Shown here one piece after another: positions 51,295-58,848 of a DNA stretch of 64,000 nucleotides (its first letter is position 1; every line of letters begins with the position of its first letter). The stretch is from contig NC_019903.1 of the NCBI RefSeq assembly GCF_000243135.2, positions 1,588,001 to 1,652,000 on the forward strand, written 5' to 3'. Source of the DNA: Desulfitobacterium dichloroeliminans LMG P-21439. GTDB taxonomy: Bacteria; Bacillota; Desulfitobacteriia; Desulfitobacteriales; Desulfitobacteriaceae. Under the pieces are notes generated by a model. That model saw only the letters and a program-made list of their open reading frames with translations, ran no database searches and was not told where the DNA came from. The position numbers and the translations under genes are program-made.

Positions 51295-52381
51295 TTTTGA
51301 AAAGCCAATTCTTGAGTTGGAGAAAAAAATCGCGGAGTTGCAGGATTTTTCCAAAGAGAAGGATATTAATCTTTCGCCGGAAGTTTCCAAACTCATGCGC
51401 AGACTTGTTCGCTTAAGGAAGGAAATCTACGGTAACCTGGAACCTTGGCAGAAGGTCCAGATTGCTCGCTATATGGAACGTCCAAATATCTATGATTATA
51501 TCCCTTTGCTTTTTGAGGACTTTATCGAATTCAAAGGGGATCGACTTTATGCTGATGATCGCGCCATCGTGGGCGGGATTGCTACATTTCAAGGAATTCC
51601 GGTGACGGTGGTTGCCCATATCAAGGGTAAAGATACCAAGGAGAATATTCAGAGAAACTTTGGTATGCCTCATCCCGAAGGCTATCGTAAAGCCCTTCGC
51701 CTTATGGATCAAGCGGAGAAGTTCCACCGACCCATCCTAACCTTTATCGATACTCCCGGTGCCGCCTGTGATCTCGAGGCCGAAGAAAGAGGACAAGGGG
51801 AAGCTATTGCCCGTTGTTTACAGGCTATGGCCCACTATACGGTTCCTATTATCTGTACGGTTATCGGCGAAGGGGGTAGCGGCGGAGCTCTGGCTTTAGG
51901 GGTTGGGAATACCATCTTGATGCTGGAAAACTCTTTTTACTCGGTAATCGCCCCCGAGAGTTGTGCATCGATTCTATGGAAAGATCCAGGCAAAGCCCAA
52001 GAAGCGGCTTCTGCTTTAAAATTTACAGCCCAAGACCTCTTGGAACTGGGTATTGCTGATGGTATTATCAAGGAACCCTTGGGAGGTGCCCATCGGAGCG
52101 CAGAGCGCACTGCTGAGGAAATGAAGAAGGTCATCACCCAGGCGTTTGACGAGCTTCGCAAAGCTTCACCGGAGGAGCTCCAGGCTATGCGTTATGAGAA
52201 GCTGATGAATTATGGTAGATTTGCAGAGCAGGCTTGGGAGGAACAACTGACACCGGATACTCAAGATGCCCAAGATGCTCAGGACGATCAAGTTGTTCTA
52301 TCAGAATCTCAACCTTATCCTGATGGTCAAGGTTCCCCTGATGTTTACCCTTCCGGTACTCCAGATGATGATAAGCTCTAA
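51278..52381 (+). CDS. accA: Acetyl-CoA carboxylase, carboxyltransferase subunit alpha, with acidic tail
   Basis: Partner of AccD in the carboxyltransferase. Core blocks are [78 protein letters not shown] and [15 protein letters not shown]. The conserved protein ends around residue 320, as usual for the family. A further 45 residues form an acidic, low-complexity tail with repeated Asp-Ala-Gln ([12 protein letters not shown]) and Pro/Asp/Gly stretches, probably disordered. Whether the tail has a role is unknown. The translation start overlaps accD. Confidence 0.97.
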   Translation: MAQHFDFEKPILELEKKIAELQDFSKEKDINLSPEVSKLMRRLVRLRKEIYGNLEPWQKVQIARYMERPNIYDYIPLLFEDFIEFKGDRLYADDRAIVGGIATFQGIPVTVVAHIKGKDTKENIQRNFGMPHPEGYRKALRLMDQAEKFHRPILTFIDTPGAACDLEAEERGQGEAIARCLQAMAHYTVPIICTVIGEGGSGGALALGVGNTILMLENSFYSVIAPESCASILWKDPGKAQEAASALKFTAQDLLELGIADGIIKEPLGGAHRSAERTAEEMKKVITQAFDELRKASPEELQAMRYEKLMNYGRFAEQAWEEQLTPDTQDAQDAQDDQVVLSESQPYPDGQGSPDVYPSGTPDDDKL

Positions 52382-52434
52382 GAGCAATCGTTAGGTTTAT
52401 TAGGTTTATTAGAAACAGTTTCATAGGTAAAGCC

Positions 52435-52464
52435 TTGACATGTTTTCCATGCTTATGCTATTAT
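52435..52464 (+). promoter_or_regulatory. Promoter of tRNA-Leu
   Basis: A perfect TTGACA at 52435-52440, an 18-nt spacer and TATTAT at 52459-52464. Confidence 0.7.
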
Positions 52465-52506
52465 ATTTAAGTCACCTGTTGCCGTGGTGACCTGCAGATG
52501 CAGTAC

Positions 52507-52593
52507 GCGAGTGTGGCGGAACAGGCAGACGCGACGGTCTCAAAAACCGTTATCTTTACGGATGTGTCGGTTCGATTCCGACCACTCGCACCA
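52507..52593 (+). tRNA. tRNA-Leu (anticodon CAA)
   Basis: The acceptor stem GCGAGTG pairs with CACTCGC, and the CCA end is encoded. The anticodon stem ACGGT/ACCGT holds the loop CTCAAAA with anticodon CAA. A long variable arm (TTATCTTTACGGATG region) marks the class II leucine type. The T-loop GGTTCGATTCC is canonical. It reads the UUG codon. Confidence 0.96.
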
Positions 52594-52603
52594 ACAAAGA
52601 ATT

Positions 52604-52629
52604 AAAAAAGAGCCGCAAGGCTCTTTTTT
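52604..52629 (+). terminator. Terminator of the tRNA gene
   Basis: AAAAAAGAGCC, loop GCAA and GGCTCTTTTTT. Confidence 0.9.
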
Positions 52630-52730
52630 GGTATATCGGATATCCGCACTGTTCAGGTACTCTAGGGCAGATAGCATTGAGCTGCAGGGGTTCGGCTTAG
52701 ATAACGAAAATATCGGAGGAAGTTATTTGC

Positions 52731-53699
52731 ATGCCAGCTAACATCGCCAAAGCGAAGGAAACACATTCTCCTTCAACAGAAGTAGCTCCTCTTACCTGGG
52801 AAAAACGCATCGCGCCGGCATTGATAATCATGGCCGGAGTATGCTGGGGAATTATCGGTTTATTCTCCAGAAATTTAGCGTGGGGTGGCTTAAGCTCAGT
52901 TCAGATTACGGCATCACGGTGTATTGTGACGGCTGTTTGCTTATCGGCTTTTCTGTTAATTAAGGATAGGGATAAGTTAAAGATCAATCTTAAAGATCTT
53001 TGGCTATTTCTGGGCACAGGAATCTGTAGCATTGTGTTCTTTAATATTTGCTACTTCACAGCGATAAAACTGGCTACCTTGTCGATAGCTTCTATTTTAT
53101 TGTACACAGCACCCTGTTTTGTGATGATTATGTCGGCTGTTTTGTTTCGTGAACCCATCACCAAGCGCAAAATAGGAGCATTGATTTTAGCTTTTGGTGG
53201 GTGTGTACTGATTGCCGGTATAGTGGGGAACGGATCGTCCAATCTATCAGGGCTGGCAATACTAGTTGGTCTGGGGGCGGGGATTGGCTATGCTCTGTAT
53301 AGCATTTTTGGGAGCATCGCCTTAAAAAAATATCACCCCTATACGGTCACGGCCTATACTTTTATTGTGGCGTCTCTCAGTCTATTGCCCTTTAGCAATA
53401 GCATGGACATCGCAGCGATTGCCTTACAGAATAGAAATGTCCTTATCAATGGACTGCTCTTAGGGGTGGTTTCTACCCTTATCCCCTTTTTGCTTTACAC
53501 CAAAGGGCTGGAGCATATGGAGGCAGGAAAAGCCTCTGTGATGGCTTTTGTTGAACCCATGGTGGCTACCTTGGTAGGAATTTTGATATTTAAGGAACAA
53601 CTTACCCTGCAAAATACCCTAGGTATCTTTCTCATCTTTTTATCCGTGCTCGTCCTAAATTGGCGAACCCGCCAAAAGACAGATACGTTATTAGGCTAG
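52731..53699 (+). CDS. EamA/DMT-family transporter
   Basis: A ten-helix inner-membrane permease of the drug/metabolite transporter superfamily, probably exporting a small metabolite or amino acid. Two EamA repeats are visible. The first starts IAPALIIMAGVCWGIIGLFSR and ends with the RKIGALILAFGGCVLIAG motif. The second contains GAGIGYALYSIFGSIALKKYHPYTV and ends KEQLTLQNTLGIFLIFLSVLVLNW. A soluble N-terminal 30 residues precede helix 1. The substrate cannot be inferred; it has no partner genes. Confidence 0.9.
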   Translation: MPANIAKAKETHSPSTEVAPLTWEKRIAPALIIMAGVCWGIIGLFSRNLAWGGLSSVQITASRCIVTAVCLSAFLLIKDRDKLKINLKDLWLFLGTGICSIVFFNICYFTAIKLATLSIASILLYTAPCFVMIMSAVLFREPITKRKIGALILAFGGCVLIAGIVGNGSSNLSGLAILVGLGAGIGYALYSIFGSIALKKYHPYTVTAYTFIVASLSLLPFSNSMDIAAIALQNRNVLINGLLLGVVSTLIPFLLYTKGLEHMEAGKASVMAFVEPMVATLVGILIFKEQLTLQNTLGIFLIFLSVLVLNWRTRQKTDTLLG

Positions 53700-53754
53700 A
53701 ATTAGGATGAGCTACATGGATTGATATTAATTCAAAACTATAAGGGGGATTATT

Positions 53755-54228
53755 ATGAAGTGGGAATTCATCAACCATATGGAGAAAATTTATAATCTTC
53801 TGCAGGAGTTGGAGCAGGAAAAAAGTGATCGAGATTATCCCTTTGCCTGGGAGCGGGTCCATGCCACAAGTTGCGCTCAAGTGGGTAGGTTGCTAGCTCG
53901 AAAACGTGGAGCGGATTTGGAACTGGCTGCCTTGGTCTGCTCCCTTCATGATATCGGTCGGTGGTATACGGGACGACAAAAGGATCATGCAATTCATGGT
54001 GAAGAACCTGTGAGACGTTTTTTAGAGAGTTATTCTATAGCGGAAACAAGCAAAGAGGAAGTCATCCGTGCTGTCATCCATCATTCGGAGAAGGATAAGG
54101 TGGGCTCAGCCTTAGAAGAAATTGTCAAGGACGCAGATATTCTAGATTGCTATTTTCACGGGGATGAAGTCTCGAAACCTCATCATGTGGCTCGTCTGAA
54201 GAAGGTCATGGAGGAACTGGGACTTTAA
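53755..54228 (+). CDS. HD-domain phosphohydrolase, small
   Basis: A 157-residue HD-fold protein, predicted to be a metal-dependent phosphohydrolase. The ligands appear in order: H in WERVHATSCAQVGRLLA, HD in LVCSLHDIGRW, H in DHAIHGEEPVRRFLE, HH in VIRAVIHHSEKD, and the terminal D in IVKDADILDCY. This completes the H...HD...D set and matches stand-alone HD proteins of the YedJ/HDIG type. Substrate unknown. It has its own RBS (AAGGGGG) and no clear operon partner. Confidence 0.85.
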   Translation: MKWEFINHMEKIYNLLQELEQEKSDRDYPFAWERVHATSCAQVGRLLARKRGADLELAALVCSLHDIGRWYTGRQKDHAIHGEEPVRRFLESYSIAETSKEEVIRAVIHHSEKDKVGSALEEIVKDADILDCYFHGDEVSKPHHVARLKKVMEELGL

Positions 54229-54270
54229 TTAGGCGTAATTGATAGACGAAGGTGGCTCGATGCTTGAGAC

Positions 54271-54299
54271 TTGAATTAATGATCAGATCTCAGTATAAT
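54271..54299 (+). promoter_or_regulatory. Promoter of the guanidine-I riboswitch operon
   Basis: TTGAAT at 54271-54276, a 17-nt spacer and TATAAT at 54294-54299. Confidence 0.7.
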
Positions 54300-54321
54300 T
54301 TATACTAATTCCATAGACTAA

Positions 54322-54419
54322 ATGCTTTCTAGGGTTCCGCAAACCATAGACGTTGGCCTGGTCCGAGAGAAAGCTCACAGTAATCTACTGTGTCACGGAG
54401 GGATAAAAGCCTGGGAGAA
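54322..54419 (+). promoter_or_regulatory. Guanidine-I (ykkC) riboswitch aptamer
   Basis: The ykkC-yxkD consensus blocks are all present: CTAGGGTTCCG (54330-54340), GGCCTGGTCCGAGAGA, GTGTCACGGAGGGA and TAAAAGCCTGGGAGA. The last block doubles as the left arm of a terminator, so guanidinium binding should favour read-through. The downstream pair of SMR transporters is the expected target. Confidence 0.94.
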
Positions 54420-54456
54420 AAGCTGTAGTACAGTTTCTCTTAGGCTTTTCGTTTTT
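54405..54456 (+). terminator. Guanidine-riboswitch terminator
   Basis: AAAAGCCTGGGAGAAA pairs with TTTCTCTTAGGCTTTT across an AGCTGTAGTACAG apex, followed by CGTTTTT. Its left arm overlaps the 3' end of the aptamer. Confidence 0.9.
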
Positions 54457-54489
54457 CTGAGGTAGAATTTTCAAAGGGGGTGCTTTGTA

Positions 54490-54831
54490 GTGAATAAATA
54501 TTGGGTTAGATTGTTCGTTGCAGCCTTTTTGGAAATATTTTGGGTGATTGGCTTAGCACACTCCTATAACTTTTGGACTTGGACAGGAACAATTATGGCA
54601 CTTCTTATCAGCAACTACTTATTGATTACTGCAGCACAAGTTCTACCAGCCGGCACCGCCTATGCAGCCTTTGTGGGCTTAGGAACGGCAGGAACTGTCA
54701 TTTCGGAAATTCTCTTCTTTGGAGAACCTTTTAAATGGGAGAAAATTATTATAATTATACTTTTGCTAATGGGGGTAATCGGTCTAAAATCAGTCACAGA
54801 CTGCAAAGAAGAGGAAGGAGCTGAATCGTGA
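54490..54831 (+). CDS. SMR transporter subunit, guanidinium-exporter (Gdx/YkkC) type
   Basis: A four-helix small multidrug-resistance protein of 113 residues. The essential membrane Glu lies in AAFLEIFWVIGLAHS of helix 1, with Trp and Gly neighbours characteristic of the Gdx rather than the QacE branch. Helix 3 has PAGTAYAAFVGLGTAGTV. Regulation by a ykkC riboswitch supports guanidinium/proton antiport. It forms a pair with the next gene, as in Bacillus YkkC-YkkD, and is probably one half of an obligate heterodimer. It starts at GTG with AAAGGGGG upstream. Confidence 0.9.
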   Translation: MNKYWVRLFVAAFLEIFWVIGLAHSYNFWTWTGTIMALLISNYLLITAAQVLPAGTAYAAFVGLGTAGTVISEILFFGEPFKWEKIIIIILLLMGVIGLKSVTDCKEEEGAES

Positions 54832-55145
54832 TGGCTTGGTTCTCATTGGTCTTAGCAGGTTTATTTGAGGCGTTTGGTGTTACTATGATGAATGAATTGC
54901 ATAAAAAGAGAAATTGGCAAACAATTGTTTTGTTAGTTTTGGGTTTTGGGTTGAGTTTTACTTTATTAGGATATTCCTTAAAGTCTATCCCGATGGGGAC
55001 GGGTTATGCGATTTGGACAGGAATTGGTGTCGTAGGGGGAACCTTAATCGGAATGATATTCTACGGTGAATCAAGAGACTGGAAAAGGTTGGCTTTTATA
55101 GCCATGATATTGTCTTCTGCAATTGGACTTAAGCTCGTTGCTTGA
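54828..55145 (+). CDS. SMR transporter subunit, guanidinium-exporter (Gdx/YkkD) type
   Basis: The second SMR subunit, about 105 residues. The essential Glu is in LAGLFEAFGVTMMNEL of helix 1, and helix 3 carries PMGTGYAIWTGIGVVGGTLIG. Its sequence differs clearly from its neighbour, consistent with opposite membrane orientations in an antiparallel heterodimer. The reading frame overlaps the end of the first gene; either GTG 54828 or ATG 54831 may be the start, both behind GGAAGGAG. The polA promoter lies just past its stop. Confidence 0.9.
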   Translation: MMAWFSLVLAGLFEAFGVTMMNELHKKRNWQTIVLLVLGFGLSFTLLGYSLKSIPMGTGYAIWTGIGVVGGTLIGMIFYGESRDWKRLAFIAMILSSAIGLKLVA

Positions 55146-55156
55146 GTTTATTAGGT

Positions 55157-55186
55157 TTGGCAGGGCATCGCTAGGTATGGTATATT
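55157..55186 (+). promoter_or_regulatory. Promoter of polA
   Basis: TTGGCA at 55157-55162, an 18-nt spacer and TATATT at 55181-55186, about 27 bp before the start codon. Confidence 0.6.
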
Positions 55187-55212
55187 ATATTCGGATAGAA
55201 AGGGGTTTTTAT

Positions 55213-57849
55213 ATGTCGAAAATCCTTATACTTGATGGAAATAGTCTGGCTAACCGAGCCTTTTATGCTTTACCTGTAATGACCACAGCCGATGGAAAGC
55301 CCACCAATGTGCTCCATGGCTTTATGACCATGCTCTTGCGGTTGCTTTTGGAACAAAAGCCGGATTATTGGGTAGTGGCTTTTGATAAAACCAAAGCTAC
55401 CGTAAGAATCGAGCAATATGCGGAATACAAGGCCCAGCGGAAAGAAACGCCAGAGGCCCTTAAGCCACAATTTGATTTTTTAAAAGAGCTTTTAACTGAC
55501 TTTTCGATGCCTATTTTGGAATGTGCAGATTATGAAGCCGATGATATCATCGCTACGGTTACATCCATGGCTGAGAAACGGGAATGGGAAGTGCAGATTT
55601 ATACAGGGGATCGAGATGCTCTACAGTTGGTTTCTCCTTATACCACCGTCTATCTGACCCGTAAAGGAATCAGCGAGGTGGATGCTTACACAGAAGCTGC
55701 CCTCTATGAAAAATATCAACTCAGTCCAGCCCAAATCATCGATCTTAAGGGACTGATGGGGGATGCCTCCGATAATATCCCCGGTGTGCCCGGAGTCGGA
55801 GAAAAAACAGCTCTGAAGCTCTTATGGGAATATGCTAGTGTGGAAAATGTCTTAGAGAACATCGAAAAGATCTCAGGGAAGAAGCTTCAAGAGAATCTGC
55901 GCAATAACACGGACAAAGCCATCTTAAGTAAGAAGTTGGCTACTATGATTTATGATGTTCCTCTAGAGATTGATTTGGATAAATTTGCCTATCGTCGACC
56001 CGATGAAAAGATTTTTGCAGCGGCATTGGACAAGTATGTACTTAAAAGTGTGACTCGCATCTGGCAGGAGCATCATGGAGTAGGGGTAGAGAACAACAGC
56101 ACCGCCCAGGAATCAACGTTTGAGCCTTGGCCGCTCCAGGAACTGACAACAGAAGAGTGGGTGCTCCATCTTCAGAAGTGGAACAACGAAAAGACACCAC
56201 TTACCTTGGCTTATGCTAATACTGAAGGAAACTCCCACTGGGCTAATATCACGGGTTGGGGGATCGCGGTAGCTGGGGAGTCATTTACTTTGGCATGGAC
56301 TGAAGTGGATCTGGAAGTGCGTAGAGCCTTCATCAATTTGCTTGAAGACCCTGATGTGCCGAAGCTTGTAGAAGACAGTAAGCTCCTTTACACCCTGCTT
56401 CTTAATGAAGAGATTACGATGCAGGGAGTTGCCATGGATATCAGCCTGGCGGCTTATTTAATCAACCCTACACGTTCGAAATTTAAATCCTTAGAGTTGG
56501 TGAAAGAGTACATTCCCGGAGTTACTGGATTCGAAAATCTAGGCGAAGAGGCATCGGCTTTAGCACAAGTAGTGGGCTCTTACAAAGAAACCTTAGAGGA
56601 GCTTGGTTTGAATGCCCTCCTTCATGAAATGGAGGAACCCCTAAGCCCTATCCTCGCTCAGATGGAAAAACAGGGGATTGCGGTGGATGTTCCTATGCTC
56701 GAGGAATTTGGACAGAACTTGTCCGGGGAGCTTAAACGCTTGGAAGAAGAGATATACAAGGATGCTGGGGAAACCTTCAATATTAACTCTCCGCAACAGT
56801 TGGGCCATATTCTCTTTGAGAAGCTAGGACTTCCTCCCATGAAAAAGACCAAAACCGGGTATTCAACCGATGCCGATACCCTAGAAGAATTACGGACTTC
56901 TCATCCGATGGTTGAGAAAATTTTAGATTACCGACAGTTGAGTAAACTCATGTCGACCTATGTCAATGGATTACTGGCACAGATTCGTGAGGGAAGAGTT
57001 CACACCACTTTCCAACAGACTGTTGCCGCCACAGGACGTTTATCCAGTACTGAGCCTAATCTGCAAAATATCCCGATCCGTCTGGAGCTTGGGCGGTTAT
57101 TACGGAAAGTATTCAAGCCTACTCAAGAGGGTTGGGTGCTTTTGTCGGCGGACTATTCCCAAATCGAGCTGAGAATCCTTGCCCATTATTCCCAGGATGA
57201 AGTAATGAGTGAATCCTTCTTTTTGAATCAAGATGTTCATACTCGGACAGCTTCTGAAGTGTTTGGGGTTCCTATGGAAGAAGTGACTAAGGATATGCGT
57301 CGTAAAGCCAAGGCCGTTAATTTTGGTTTGGTTTATGGGTTGACGGAATTCGGCTTGGGCAGAGATTTAGGGGTACCTCGCAAGGAAGCAAAGGACTACA
57401 TCGAGAAATACTTCCATCGTTATGAAGGAGTTAAACGCTACCTCGAAGAGATTGTTGTCAAAGCTAAAGAAGAAGCGCAGGTTCGCACCTTGCTCAATCG
57501 CTTACGTCGGATTCCTGAATTACGGCACCCCAACCGAGTGCAGCGTCAATTCGGTGAGCGGATCGCTATGAATACCCCCATTCAAGGAACAGCTGCAGAT
57601 ATTATGAAGTTAGCTATGCTAGGGGTAGCTCAAGCCATCGAGCCTTATCGAGCTCACCTTTTGTTGCAGGTTCACGATGAATTAGTCATTGAAGTGGCCC
57701 CGGAAGAGTTAGAAGTTGTAGCCAAAATTGTTCGTGAAGAGATGGAAAACGCTTTTCCTCTGTCAGTGCCGTTGACTGTGGAATGTAAGAGTGGTCCTAA
57801 TTGGTATGATATGGAGAATTATTTCTTTGCAGAGGATCAGCAGGAGTAG
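55213..57849 (+). CDS. polA: DNA polymerase I (5' nuclease + polymerase, degenerate proofreading domain)
   Basis: A repair and Okazaki-processing polymerase, 878 residues. The N-terminal FEN-type 5' nuclease has KILILDGNSLANRAFYAL, CADYEADDIIATV and LMGDASDNIPGVPGVGEKTALKL. In the middle, the 3'-5' exonuclease fold has lost its DxE motif (LTLAYANTEG instead of FDTET) and the Asp of motif II, so proofreading is not expected. The polymerase domain is complete: motif A LLSADYSQIELRILAHYS, motif B RRKAKAVNFGLVYG, motif C LLQVHDELVIEV. The ATG at 55213 after AAAGGGG is chosen; an upstream frame extension overlaps the SMR gene. mutM follows by 98 bp. Confidence 0.96.
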   Translation: MSKILILDGNSLANRAFYALPVMTTADGKPTNVLHGFMTMLLRLLLEQKPDYWVVAFDKTKATVRIEQYAEYKAQRKETPEALKPQFDFLKELLTDFSMPILECADYEADDIIATVTSMAEKREWEVQIYTGDRDALQLVSPYTTVYLTRKGISEVDAYTEAALYEKYQLSPAQIIDLKGLMGDASDNIPGVPGVGEKTALKLLWEYASVENVLENIEKISGKKLQENLRNNTDKAILSKKLATMIYDVPLEIDLDKFAYRRPDEKIFAAALDKYVLKSVTRIWQEHHGVGVENNSTAQESTFEPWPLQELTTEEWVLHLQKWNNEKTPLTLAYANTEGNSHWANITGWGIAVAGESFTLAWTEVDLEVRRAFINLLEDPDVPKLVEDSKLLYTLLLNEEITMQGVAMDISLAAYLINPTRSKFKSLELVKEYIPGVTGFENLGEEASALAQVVGSYKETLEELGLNALLHEMEEPLSPILAQMEKQGIAVDVPMLEEFGQNLSGELKRLEEEIYKDAGETFNINSPQQLGHILFEKLGLPPMKKTKTGYSTDADTLEELRTSHPMVEKILDYRQLSKLMSTYVNGLLAQIREGRVHTTFQQTVAATGRLSSTEPNLQNIPIRLELGRLLRKVFKPTQEGWVLLSADYSQIELRILAHYSQDEVMSESFFLNQDVHTRTASEVFGVPMEEVTKDMRRKAKAVNFGLVYGLTEFGLGRDLGVPRKEAKDYIEKYFHRYEGVKRYLEEIVVKAKEEAQVRTLLNRLRRIPELRHPNRVQRQFGERIAMNTPIQGTAADIMKLAMLGVAQAIEPYRAHLLLQVHDELVIEVAPEELEVVAKIVREEMENAFPLSVPLTVECKSGPNWYDMENYFFAEDQQE

Positions 57850-57947
57850 GTTATACACGTAGTAGGATATTCAAGTAGAGAGATATTTAATGGGTTAAAG
57901 AATTTATAGATGCAAATGATTAATCTTTTAACATGAAGGTGTAAATT

Positions 57948-58769
57948 ATGCCGGAATTACCGGAAGTAGAGACGATTCGCCGCAGCTTAAGTCTGCATGT
58001 TTTCAACCAGTGTATCAATGAGATTGAGGTTCGCTGGCCGGGCGCTGTGGAGGATTATGAGGGAAGAACCTTTGCTGAAACAGTCAAAGGGCTGAGGATT
58101 CAAAGTATCGAACGACGTGGGAAATATCTATTGTTTACTTTGGATGAAGGATGGTCCTTCATTGCCCATATGCGGATGACCGGACGCCTGGTATACCATA
58201 CACAAAACCATGAACCAGAGAAACATACCCACGTCGTCTTAAAGCTTGACCAAGGGGAAATTCATTTCACCGATACGCGAAAGTTTGGCCGGTTACAGCT
58301 AGTAAGAACAGAGGAACGGCTCAACCAATCCTCCTTAGCTCGTTTGGGGCCGGAGCCATTAGAGGAAGATTTTACACCCGATGAGCTCGGAAAACGAATC
58401 GCCGCGCGAAAACTAGCGATCAAGGCAGCTTTATTGGATCAATCCTTAGTGGCGGGAATTGGGAATATCTACGCTGATGAGTCGTTGTTTAGGGCCGGGA
58501 TTGCCCCTGAACGCTGTGCCAACACCCTGACTAATGAAGAAGTGGAGAGTCTCTATAGGGCAATCCGTGAAGTCCTTCAAGAAGGAATTGACGCCAAGGG
58601 TACCTCCTTTCGTGATTATCAGGATGCCAATGGTAATAAGGGAAACTTTCAAAAGGAGCTAAAGGTCTATGGCCGCGGAGGGGAAGCCTGTCGATGTTGC
58701 GGGCAACCGTTAGAAAGGATTCGACTTGGAGGCCGTTCCACAGTATTTTGTTCAAGCTGTCAGAAGTAG
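57948..58769 (+). CDS. mutM: Formamidopyrimidine-DNA glycosylase
   Basis: Excises 8-oxoguanine and ring-opened purines from DNA and cuts the strand. The catalytic N-terminus PELPEVETIRRSL (Pro nucleophile and Glu), the Lys in ERRGKYLLF, the H2TH region IKAALLDQSLVAGIGNIYADESLFRAGI and the C-terminal zinc finger (CRCCGQPLERIRLGGRSTVFCSSC) are all present. 273 residues. Its position after polA is the Bacillus arrangement and fits a shared oxidative-repair unit together with the MutT-like enzyme class. Confidence 0.97.
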   Translation: MPELPEVETIRRSLSLHVFNQCINEIEVRWPGAVEDYEGRTFAETVKGLRIQSIERRGKYLLFTLDEGWSFIAHMRMTGRLVYHTQNHEPEKHTHVVLKLDQGEIHFTDTRKFGRLQLVRTEERLNQSSLARLGPEPLEEDFTPDELGKRIAARKLAIKAALLDQSLVAGIGNIYADESLFRAGIAPERCANTLTNEEVESLYRAIREVLQEGIDAKGTSFRDYQDANGNKGNFQKELKVYGRGGEACRCCGQPLERIRLGGRSTVFCSSCQK

Positions 58770-58848
58770 AAGTAAGCTATTCGACCCAAATAAAGGTGAA
58801 TAAAGGGACCTGTCCTCATGATTCACCCATAAAAGGAGTTATTTAGAT

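Noticed and set aside
55123-55212. A longer N-terminus for polA
   Set aside because: It would overlap the SMR gene and the polA promoter, and the family N-terminus begins at 55213 behind a good RBS.
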